A stretch of DNA of 64,000 nt from Morinoia aosen (Eukaryota > Arthropoda > Malacostraca > Amphipoda > Talitridae). Below the pieces are notes generated by a model, which was given only the letters and a program-made list of their open reading frames with translations, did no database searches and was not told the DNA's origin. The translations under genes and the position numbers were made by a program. The stretch lies in contig CM059557.1 of assembly GCA_030386875.1 (NCBI GenBank), positions 54,700,514 through 54,764,513 on the forward strand. Reading direction: 5' to 3'. Below are positions 36,101 through 48,100 of this stretch, one piece after another (position 1 is the stretch's first letter; every line of letters begins with the position of its first letter).

Positions 36101-39100
36101 TCCTGCGAACACTGAGATATAAAAATGAACGGTCGTGCATTTGCGCATTCTATCATGGCACACCAGCACCTGTTCACACCCGGTCATGAGAGCAGGGTTC
36201 CACATTCCACAGTTAAGGTACTAAGGCGAAGTTGACGAAAATTGCCAATGTGGAAGAAAGGCAACAAAGGTACAAGAATAAAATTGATATACTAGATTTT
36301 AGATTATTCAATTAAGACAGTAAAATGCAATGTCATTTTATACTCCTGCTGCTCACACACTGGTTCTCTGGTAGGTTGGGGCACACAGGATTCAATTTTC
36401 TTATTTTCCCTAATATATTCTTAAAACGTTAGGATTAACAGCGCTATTTTTCTTGGACAAACATTCTGAATACCGATTTTCTCACTGAGATAAATATTTT
36501 CTCATGTGATGTCACCATTCTCGAGATCTGACATTCGCTGTGTTTGGGTTCCAAAATGACATAAGGTACCATTCAAACTGGTGAATAGAAACTTCCTAAG
36601 CGGTTCATGTTCATACTGTATTTGGGTTCCATCCTGATATCGATTACGATTTGTCACTTCTGATCACAAACGTCTAACGTAATTGTAGTTTTAAGTCCTA
36701 AGTCTTGAATTTTGTGTGTGAACCATTTCATATTTCCAGATGTCCCGTCACCAAAGACGAGGAGCCACGTCCGGCGGTCACCTCAATAGTGTATCAGGTA
36801 CTGGTTCTACCTTCTGCTCTCCTATCGTATCTTCACGTATGCTATAGCCTCAATTGCTTCAAATAATCGCTGCCTTAATTACGATTTGAGGATCACTAAA
36901 GCGAAAGCAGCATAACCGCTACCGGGTTTCGATAGAATGAAGGTTTGCGTATTGCCTAAATTGTTCTGGGTTTCTTGCATCATTGGTAGAGATTTCATGA
37001 GAAATTTTAACTTCATTTAATTAATGGCTTGCGCTTATAAACGTGTGTGATGACACGTGTCCAAACTTTCATTTCGTTGATGGTAACTTAATTTAAGAAG
37101 CATAAAATGTTTAATGGCTCCCAGTCTAAAGATTTAATGGCTTTCCTTTATACCCCGCCGATTTCTAGTAATTTCGGCATCTGTTTGCTTAGGGAATGAG
37201 TACTATGAAGACATCCAGTATGAGAAATTTGACTAAATTATCAAGTTGTGTCCTGTATATCTCAATACTCTGCACTGCTTATATACCGATATTTACTCCC
37301 AAGTATTTGAAGCTGCTAGCATCTGTGATGTCGCTAATGCTCGTTGTGTTTCGTGTTATTCGTATTTTTCTTCTTATTTACTTCAGGGAAAATATTGACG
37401 AACCAATGAGCCATGACAGTTCCGTCTACATCATATTTTGTTTGAAGTTTTCGTATTTTTCTGTCGTATGCCTAATTGAATTTCGTTCATTTGTCGTTAA
37501 CCAAAGTTGAGTAACGAGTTATGTGCTATGTGAAGGATTTTATCCACTGCTCTGTTTTTTCTGTCTAATTTTGCTTCGTCTTTTTTTGAAAAATGGTCAA
37601 CATTCCGAGAGCTAAGAAGCTCTTCCCACCTATTAGCTGTCGGGGCAGAAAGGAGTATACACGGCCTGCTCAATGTTCCTTTCTCTGTCATCAAGGAATA
37701 CTCGTCTAAATCTGAACTTTCAAGAACCTGCTAGAGAGCTACTTCCTCGTTGCTAAAGCCATTCTAATATGAAAAGATAATGCTCGTCAAATCGTACATC
37801 TGGCCGAAGCGAAGCGGAAGAATTCGCCTGAAAATGAAATGCATTTCCCCAACGATTTAATATTTTATTCTGTTATGCTGTTGCTTCCTTCTCTAGTGCG
37901 GGGCACAAGCTTGAGCTTGAGGTTCTTCTTCTATGGTAGCTTGCCCTTGTTGGTACCTTCCCTTGTTAATTTAAATACTGTATAGTGTTTCTGATGACTT
38001 ATTTTCGGGGTATTTCTTGGTTCTTCCCATGCAAAATTTTGTCCACTGCTTCACACTAGTGACTCTCCTATCTTTTCACTCAATATAAACTAAGCTTGTC
38101 GTTCAAAGGATTTTACTTAGCCCATTACTTCGTTCTACACTCTCCGGACGATCTTTCAGTTCTGATTCTGGTAACTGGTCTGTGGTACTTCTGCTCATAT
38201 CGAGCAATTTTCATTAACTGCTTATGGGTACTTCTGTAGGCCTCAGGGAATTTCTGGAAGCTTATGACTATTTGTTGTACATACTTACCGTCCTCCCTTC
38301 TCTGTTCATCATCATTTGCTCGTCCACTTCGTACACTGAAGAGCGGCGCTGACTCCGTCAAAACGAACACCTCTGGCGGCGACGGTGTAGCACATCTCGA
38401 AGACATCAAAGTTCCAGGGCTGCTGGACCTGTCGCCCGTGTCCCCCACGCAGGCACTCAATACCCGGTCTTCTGCTGCTAGCGGCCGCCATAACAAGGCT
38501 CGCCCCAGCTCTCCCTCAGACCCGCCTAGTACGGGAGGCTCGACTGCGGCGTCTCAAGCTTCCCTCCACAACGCCCGCTCCCCATCGCCGGCCTCCGACC
38601 TGACTTCCACGAAAGTTAGTCTGACGTCCCCCGGCGCTCTCCCCACTTCGTTCAATACGCCTCCCGTCACGCCGCTAGCTCCAGACCAACACTTGCAGCA
38701 AGACGAGGTGCATGACACCAGGTCCAAACTGCAGTCCCCCTCTGATGTTGTGTCTGCCGCAGCGCTGCTTGACCGCCTCAGGGATGAAGCTACCAGTCCT
38801 GCCGGCTCCAAGGTTGGACATCTTCACTTTCATTTGTTCTTCCATCCTCCCCCTCTCCTCTCTCCGCTCTAGCTGCATTCCGACCGAACGCGTGTGTATT
38901 TTCCCCCTTGTTTGTGCGTGTAATTTCAAATCATTATACCCTTGTAACTTTTATTTGTTCGCCTGTGTAATTTTCATTCGTTCGCGCGTGTAAATTTTAT
39001 TTGTTCGCGCGTGTAATTTTCATTGTTACGGGCGTGGAACTTCCATTTGTGACTCGCGTGTAACTCCCTCTGTTGCGTGCGTATAATTCTTGAGCTTAAT

Positions 39101-42100
39101 GTTTTTTAATTAATACTTTTTTTTGCTAATGAATTTTTTTATTTTCCTTGCAGTTCTGCTTTTAGCATTTTTCTCACCACCCATTCTGGTATTTCTTAGT
39201 ATTGTGTTTCTCCCTTGTGATTAATACCGTAGCAATATTTTCCAATACTTATTTTAATGCTGTCTGGATGCTTAACTTGCCTTGTTCTGCCTTTGGCCTG
39301 GTACACTGAAACTATTGTTTTTAGGTTATCATGTAGACCTGACGCTTTTAGAACGAAGGTTGGTTTAGTAATGGGCACACTTATTGATGTGCCCATGGTT
39401 AATTGCTCCAAAATTGCTACAGCTTTTCACAGAAGACGTAATGGCTTTTGTTACGTAGTTTGGTAAGCTTTACGATAGCTTTTCTCTGCTTTCTTTTTTT
39501 GTGGGAAAGCACAGCATGATGAATTAGCAATTGTCTTTTTCATGAGAGTTCTTCATACTTTGTCGTCTCTTTCTCTCTTTATTCACTCGTTGTCTTGCGA
39601 TTCTTCGCTGCTATCTTGGAAGAGACTCTTCTAACTTCTATGATCGTAAAGCTGTGCATAATTGGTCGATATTTTAATATATTCTGTTATTTTGAACTGC
39701 CTTTTTTAAATTCAGTTTCCCTTTGCTTGAGTAGTTTTTGAAGAAATGTACTTTCATTTTCTGGTTCTGCTCTTTCTACGCCATTGTATGATGTTCAATA
39801 ATTAATATTCTGCATACCTCTTAATGTGTGGTTTCATTCACGTGTATGAGTTTTGCTGTTTTTTATTTTTTTGTATCTTTACTTTCATTGTTAACGACGG
39901 TTAGTGCCCGGCCACTTGTGTTCCTGCCAGTGATGTCAATGTTACAGTTGATTCCCTCAGGGGGATACAACTATTGTATATATGGGAATTAGCACTCCCA
40001 GGGGAAAAATGTGAGAGTCCAAGCTGAGAGCTAGGTTGGCCTTTTCTTGTTGATATAAAACGTTTTTGTTATGTTAAGGACCATCTTTTCTCGGTTCACT
40101 GGTGTCCTGTTTTTTCAGCACCTTTCTTCTTCGATTTTGACCTTGTTTCATAATCTTTTTTCTCAGCTTACTGTCTCTTTCGCGCACCTTGGGCACAGAT
40201 TCTGCGTTCCTTCAACTCCACACTACATGGTGCCTACTTCCTTCCCCTTTGGATCGCCTTTGTGGCGGATAGGGAGGCTTAAACTAACTAATAATCTAAT
40301 ATTGCAGTTGATATATGTGTTTGGTTTCCCTTGGAGTTTTGACTTCGGTGCGGCGTCTCATGGGCTGCATTTTCATCATTGCCAGAAGATTTGAGGGCTC
40401 AAGCCGGATCCACAAACAATACTGGCGTATCTGTTGTACGACGTTGAACTTGAATCGCGACGTCGATATGCACCAACTTCTTCGTTTTGCATTTTTTGGA
40501 TGTAAATATTTGCCGGGAACTAGTATTTCATTCTTTATTTTTAACCAGAAATGGAATGAAGCTCTACGGAAAAACGAAAAAATGGTAGGAGAATGGGAAA
40601 TACCCTGAGGTACTCACTGATTAGTCTAAGAAGAACTATAGTTTTTACTCTGGAGCTGACGATTGGTTAATTGTTCCTGGCCTTCCTTATCATGTATACC
40701 TTCCTGCCGCCACATTGGGTGTTGCCAGATTTGCATTTTTTCTCGTCGAAATCGTTCAAGTTCGAGCACTCCTCTAGTAAAATTTGTCCATAAACACCAG
40801 TTAGCATTTGACATCCCTGTTAGGTTAACAAATGCTAGAAGGTCACTGCGATAAATTTTTCTATAAAAATGACCGAAATCGCGAATTTAGCCGAAGAAAA
40901 GACCAATCTGGCGTCTCTGGGTCCACCTATGCACAGAGTAAAATTGTGAGAATGTGATCAGCATTGACCGGCAAGCAAATCAGTAGTCTCAGGCTTCAAA
41001 CTCATAACATTCAGCGGTGTTGACTCTAGGCCCACTGTTCTACGTACTTTCTTTTGAAATAGGTTTTTTAAATGTCAAAACAATGGATCCGATCTCTTTA
41101 AATTTAAATTGTTATGACATCCTTGGTCTACGTCTAGAATGTTCATTCCAGCTGCTTTTCGGCTCTTTATGTTGTTCTTTATTTAACGAGATATAGTGTT
41201 TAATGCATTGAATTACGCTCTTATCTCTTAACGCTTTCGGCTATTTCGACCCTCATCGCCGGCTTTCATTTAGTGATCCGGATATTTTCGTGTTGTGATT
41301 CGTGTCTTTGGTTGCATTTCTCCTATGAATTGCATTTCTCCGTGCAGTTAAACTATTCACTAGGAATATAATTGAACAAAAATTAGGTTGTATTAAATTT
41401 CATGGTGATACATCGGAAGAAGATTTTTCCTCTCAATTTAGTAAATTTTTACAGATAGGTGATTTTAGTAGCATTTATATTTTATATAGTATTTCGAAAT
41501 ATATTATTGCCTCATTTTACATATTCATGTGGTTTGAAGCTATCCACGTTCATCAGATTGTATAAAACGTATGAGTATGTATCCTATTAAATAGCCAAAA
41601 TACATTAATTTGAGGCTGTTGCGGATGTTCAAAGGCAGGACACGTTACACGAATAGTGGACGGAATTTGAAACACTTTATGTGGTGGGAGCGCTGCAGCA
41701 CGCAGCGTGACTTCCAATATTCATCTAAATAGACTTGAAATTACCCTGCCAGCTGTGTCGCTTTTGAAAATTTGGCCAACTTTTCTAACGCGTAAATGGC
41801 CTACGGCTATTATCTGAGCTCAAACCTGTGTCTTCTGAAGAGAAACGAAACGCGACTCGCGCCACTTCTGGCTTGGTCAAGTTGTAAGATCTCAATGTAT
41901 TTTGTCAGAATATAACTACGTTTTTTTATTAACCTTACGAGCTTTACACATATTTTCACACACTCATTTTGAAATTTTGAACTTGGTGGTGTTCCGGATG
42001 TCTACTTCATAGTTGAATGACTTCCGTATTGTGTTCCTGTGTTCGAAAACGCCTTGTGCATAGATTTCACTTATTCCTTTGTCCATAATAGATGGACTCT

Positions 42101-45100
42101 TCTCTTTCTGTGAAAGCATTTTGTAGTTGAAACGAGACCTCAAACTAACTACCACACCATACCCAGTCTGACTTTTTCGCCGCCTGCATGCATGTTTTTC
42201 GCCGCCCAAGTTATGAAATCGCTTTGGCGACGAAAAACATGCATGCTCCGGCGAAAAAGTTTGACTGGGTACCTCCGTATTGTGTTCATTATTTAAAAGC
42301 CATTACCTTTATTCAGGCCGAGGCGTCAGTGACTTTTCCCCAACTGCAGCTTGCATCACGTGTGTTGTGATCCAGTGTGCGTACACTAATCGCTTGTCTA
42401 ATTACAGCTCGCTCTCTCACTTGAATTGCATAGTGTTATTCTTACGCTAAGGCTTTTTTTGGGCTCTGTACGAGGAAGAATTATGTGCTCGATTTTTTGT
42501 TATGACAACAGTGCTTATTTTTATGTGATTATTGATTATTGGCCTTAATATCACAGGTTTGTTTTAATGCTCAAGAGGAAACGATTTGAGCCACAATCGT
42601 ACGATATTATTGTTCACTGTTAGGATTTTTATTCCTTTTGACTTTGCTTCTTATTTGTGCAAGTATGGGTCTTCTTATAAATTTGCTTGAAGTGGTGCGC
42701 ACGTTTTCCTCTTTCTTATATTTTTCGGTTATGTTCTACACAGTCTTGCTATGCTTAATTTCTACTATATTTGATTCTGGGTTTAGTAACGTCCTTTGAC
42801 TGCAGATTTTTTCCCTCGTTGTGTAGATGTCTGCAGGAAGTGCTAGTGTCGCACCGCTCTCAGCTGCAGGACGCGACGGGTCTGAGACTCCGCACGCTTC
42901 TCTCGCAGTGCGACCAAAAACCTTGAAGAACAAGTTCAGACCCGCTTTTGGCAAATCGAACGACAAGAAACATGCACTTACATCGAAAAACAAACCTGAG
43001 GAATTCTCGTCGAACGAATCTTTGTCGAGTCCTATGTCTAAGTTCAAGAATGATGGTCAAGAAAAACACCTTCCGTACTCGAAGCTCAGCAGCCGCTCTA
43101 AAGGCTTGAGCAGACTTTGGAAAAGAACGGCTGCGTCTTTGGAAGATTCCGATGCTGAGCTTGAATCAAAATCTGGAGGTCAGGCAAAAGTGAAAACGAA
43201 ATCGCCCAAAGCCGTTAAGACTAACGGTGAATCCAAAGAAAAGAAACGTAACAAAGAGAAAGACAAACAAAATGTTGGTGAAGCGAAAGTAGAAAAAATA
43301 TCTGACAAGTCTCCGCCGCTTATCAGCGAGACAAAGATCGTCACAACCGGGAAAAGAACGGTTGAGTCGTCCGCCGGTTCTGTCGCTAAGAAGAAACGAA
43401 AAGGCCCGTCGTTGTCGCGCTTGGTTGGTTTCAAAATAAAGCTCGCTGCGAATCCTAACGCACCAGTGCTTGATCAGCGTATAGCGAGTGCTGGAGCCGT
43501 GGTGGCGGATAATGCTCCTCTGCAGATGGATGTCGCTCCCGTTGAATTAGCACCAGAGGCCGCGAATAAAATAACGAATGAATCTTCCGTTACCACGCAG
43601 AAAAACGTCAAAAATGACGCTACTAATCGTGAAGCTTTAGATTTCACGTACTGTGCAATCCCGAGAAGGAGACCCGATAAATCTAAAACACTTGGAGCAG
43701 GTGCTTTGTTTGAATTACATCAATTCGGGGGTCAAGAGAGTCTTGCCTTCAAAAGTACTACACTGCCTCCTACTTTTGAAGCGTCTTGGGCCAAGTTTGA
43801 TGAAAACACTGGGCCAGAGGCGCTACCCGAGACAACAGGACTTGATTCAAAGGGAGAAGTTTATGAAGGTTCGTATCAGCATCCTGATGATCGCCCTTCT
43901 AGTTGGGTCTCGTTTGATGACGAAGCGAATGTAAACGAGTTCAATGATGGTGAAACGGAATTAGAGCCTGACGACACTGAGGTAAGCATTTCTTCATCCC
44001 CGACTAATTCCTCGAACGTTACAGAAGTATCATTACAACTAGCTACCAACGCGGACGAAAGTTCTTCCAAAGAATTTTTCACACTTCCCGAGACTGAGAA
44101 AACATTTGAGAAAGAATGGTTCGAAGATGACGCAGTTTTTTCCGATGATTCACCGAAAGCGGTAAATAAACACGACGATAAAGCTATGGGTGGTTTCAAA
44201 ATTTACGCGAGTGCTATACCTTTCGGTGACAGTTATAGCAGTACAAAGCCTGCTGAAGAGTCTCGTTTCTCATCCAACCCTGACACATCGTGTCCAATGG
44301 TCAAGGTTGAGACCAGTTCAGGCTTGTCGTCGAAGTTTGTTACTCCTCTTTCTACAACCGTGGTAACCGGAAGTGACTCATTCCACTCTAATGGGACTCA
44401 AAAACTGGATACGTGTTCCCAGTCAAGTAGGTCCTCAAATATTGATGATTCTTCTGAATTTTTGAGAAATGAAGCGAAGTCTTCACTTGCAGTAGGGACT
44501 CCTGAGGCTTACGCGAGCGGTGATGAAGAAAAAACTGACGCGGCCATTCAGCAGCAATTTGCATACTCGCCTCTCGAGTGTGAAAGTCCCTTAGTTATTG
44601 AAGGCCCTGCCCAGGAAATGATGTCTCGACCTATGAGGTTCGACCGCATTTTCCAATTGAACACTTCATTGGAATCCTCTAAAGTTGAGTTAGGTGCGCA
44701 GCTATGTTTGTGTAGTCGAAGCTGCGCTGTGAGCTCCTCGCATATCTTACTGGATACCTACTTAGATATGCCTCCATTAAAAAATGAGGGTTATTTCAGC
44801 CTCATCAAGTTCGAAAAGAATGTCCTGAAAGTGGCTGGTTGCACCAGGAATTATGCGATGATTCGATGCAACGGTGACACAGCGCACCGTCAACAAGACG
44901 ATTCATCAGGTTACGTTGAAGTTGGCACCGTAACGAGCGTGGCGGCTGACTCTTTGAGTGCAGAAGACTCATGGCATAATATTAAAATCTTCAATACAAT
45001 TTCGGCGTTAACATCAGCGGGCTTACGTCCTCCAGAAACTGGTCTGAGTGGTGACTTTTCCCAGTACACATTCGAATCAAACGCAAGTTGTGATCATGGT

Positions 45101-48100
45101 GGGTTAATTCCTGATGTCGGCACTACCTGCGACCACGTTGCGGACAGTGAGGAAAAAGCTGTCTCCCCAGTAAAGGAGTCATTCATGGCAACGTTCTCAA
45201 AGCTCTGCAACCCGTCTATTAAAGGAGGCTCGAAAGGCTTGTTCAGCGTTACAGTTGGATCTGACGCCACGAATAGGTCGAGTGATCTCGATGAAGACTT
45301 CCGAGGTCAAAATTTCACATCAGTTGCAGAAATGGACAAGTTCGCCTCGCCTTCCATCTTCAGCTGGACGAGAAACGCTTACAAGAATAAAAATGAAGAT
45401 ACTCGCTTAACATTCCGCCCTTTACCTACCATAGGAGAGCATGATGCGAATGAAGAAGACCCAAAAGACAGCTCTGCTGATAGAGAAACTGTGTTAGACT
45501 TCAGGCCTGACGGTGGGACATTTAAGGACATATTTTCATCCAACACTGCACTTAACGAAGATGTAATTTGTTCAACAGTTTCTTTCCCTAAGAGGGAGAC
45601 ATGCGTTTTGATCGATTTTTTCAGTGAAGAAGATAGCAATGACGATCAAGATGGCATTACATCTTTTACTGTAGTGAACTGGACTTCTGAAATTGCGGCT
45701 CCTTCTGAGGTAGTTGCGGCTCCTTCTGAGGTAGTTGCGGCTCCTTCTGAGGTAGTTGCGGCTCCTTCTGAGGTAGTTGCGGCTCCTTCTGAGGTAGTTG
45801 CGGCTCCTTCTGAGGTAGTTGCGGCTCCTTCTGAGGTAGTTGCGGCTCCTTCTGAGGTAGTTGCGGCTCCTTCTGAGGTAGTTGCGGCTCCTTCGGAAGT
45901 AGTACTCACGAAAGAGATGTCAGCGCAATCAGAAGTTTCGGTGCTAGCAGGAGTGTTGCTTCCGCCTGAAAGTTCTGTGTCGCCGGAAGTTTCAGTGCCG
46001 ACACAAGTTTCAGTGCCGACACAAGTTTCAGTGCTGACACAAGTTTCAGTGCCGACACAAGTTTCAGTGCCGACACAAGTTTCGGTGCCGACACAAGTTT
46101 CGGTGCCGACACAAGTTTCGGTGCCGACACAAGTTTCGGTGCCGACAGAAGTTTCGGTGCCGACAGAAGTTTCGGTGCCGACAGAAGTTTCGGTGCCGAC
46201 AGAAGTTTCGGTGCCGACAGAAGTTTTGGTGCCGACAGAAGTTTTGGTGCCGACAGAAGTTTTGGTGCCGACAGAAGTTTTGGTGCCGACAGAAGTTTTG
46301 GTGCCGACAGAAGTTTTGGTGCCGACAGAAGTTGTTTCGGTGCCGACAGAAGTTGTTTCGGTGCCGACAGAAGTTATTTCGGTGCCGACAGAAGTTGTTT
46401 CGGTGCCGACAGAAGTTGTTTCGGTGCCGACGGAAGTTGTTTCGGTGCCGACGGAAGTTGTTTCGGTGCCGACGGAAGCTGTTTCGGTGCCGACGGAAGC
46501 TGTTTCGGTGCCGACGGAAGCTGTTTCGGTGCCGACGGAAGCTGTTTCGGTGCCGACGGAAGCTGTTTCGGTGCCGACGGAAGCTGTTTCGGTGCCGACG
46601 GAAGCTGTTTCGGTGCCGACGGAAGCTGTTTCGGTGCCGACGGAAGCTGTTTCGGTGCCGACGGAAGCTGTTTCGGTGCCGACGGAAGCTGTTTCGGTGC
46701 CGACGGAAGCTGTTTCGGTGCCGACGGAGGCTGTTTCGGTGCCGACGGAGGCTGTTTCGGTGCCGACGGAGGCTGTTTCGGTGCCGACGGAGGCTGTTTC
46801 GGTGCCGACGGAGGCTGTTTCGGTGCCGACGGAGGCTGTTTCGGTGCCGACGGAAGCTGTTTCGGTGCCGACGGAAGCTGTTTCGGTGCCGACGGAAGCT
46901 GTTTCGGTGCGGACAGAAGCTGCAGTGTCACCAAAAATGTCCGGATCTTCAAAAGTACCTCAGTCCGATGTATATATTTGCGGTAGTGAAGGTATTACTC
47001 CAAGCTGTGTTAAGGATTCGTTATCATCCAACGCGTCATCATTCTATAGCGTTCGTCCTGAAAATATTGCTTCTACAAATTTAAGGGCAGATTTTACTCC
47101 CGTGGCTCCGGCCCAAACTTCCGCGGATATTCCTGCCAAAACTGCTTCTAATTTTCCTGGATCAGTGCAGATTCCGTGTGAATCGCCTATTCCATCTGGA
47201 ATCTCTTCCATTTTTAATTTTAATACTTGCCCGATTTTGTCGGAAGACATTGTTGGTGGTGCTGAGGCTGATCTGTCACCAAAGGTTTCTGAGTTTTTTT
47301 CAGACAGCAAGTTTGGCTCTTCACAGCATCCTAGAGCTCTGAGAAGTCCTAGCCTCTTACTTGATCTCATGAGATCAAGCCAGTTAGGATCTTCTGAGAG
47401 TAATCATGGGAATAATTTTTCGCTATCTGTGCCCGGTACTGTCGTTCCTGATGAAAACCTATTTGACATTCCATTGATGTCTGATGCTGATGATAAAATA
47501 TTTTATCCCTCTCAAAATGCCTTCAGTCTTTCGCCGGATACGAGGGCATCAGTTTCATCACTTTTCAGTCTAAATATTGAAGATAATTCGAGATTTGTTT
47601 TGCCGGAGCGACAAGGAATTGACTTTTTTGGCTTTGCGCACGCTGATTCTGCTGAGTCCTGGAATGCCTCTCATTCACAGGCTTCTCACGTTAACAATGA
47701 AACACCTCTTTTAAACGTCAATAGTGCATCCACTCGTGCACTGTTGACAAATTCCTCACTCTTGCAAACCTCTTCTGATAATTTTGGCAGTGAATACGTG
47801 CAACTGCCTGCTGTGTTACGTGATTCTATGCAGTTTGCATCTTTACAAATTGAACAAACTCCCATGGAACATCTTCAAGAAGTGGTTGACCCTCTTCATA
47901 ACACTACGGACCTCTGTTGCAACCAGTTCTTGGTAGAAACCATGGATGCAACTCCTCCGGTTAGCGGCACTGTAAGAGAGGACGACAGAGCTAAGTTCAT
48001 CTGGAGAACAAGCGAAAACCGTACTTATTCTGCTTCTTCGTGTACAAATGACGTTTGCGCGGAAGAAAATAGAAGCCAAAATGCAGATAACCAAGGAACG

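Larger units (their letters stand above)
38813..42826 (+). other. Intron before the giant exon
   Basis: Contains a diverged tandem array at 38880-39095, an R1 copy (about 39951-40303), a decayed R1 3' fragment (about 41995-42155) and a long hairpin (42161-42270). Nothing gene-like is seen elsewhere. Confidence 0.65.

Noticed and set aside
46374..46952. 192-codon minus-strand ORF of LPSAPKQ repeats
   Set aside because: Antisense shadow of the same coding array, with no splice or promoter evidence.
46332..47084. 250-codon + strand ORF of FRCRRKL-type repeats inside the giant exon
   Set aside because: It is the alternative reading of the VPTEAVS repeat array; a 21-bp unit without stops stays open in several frames.
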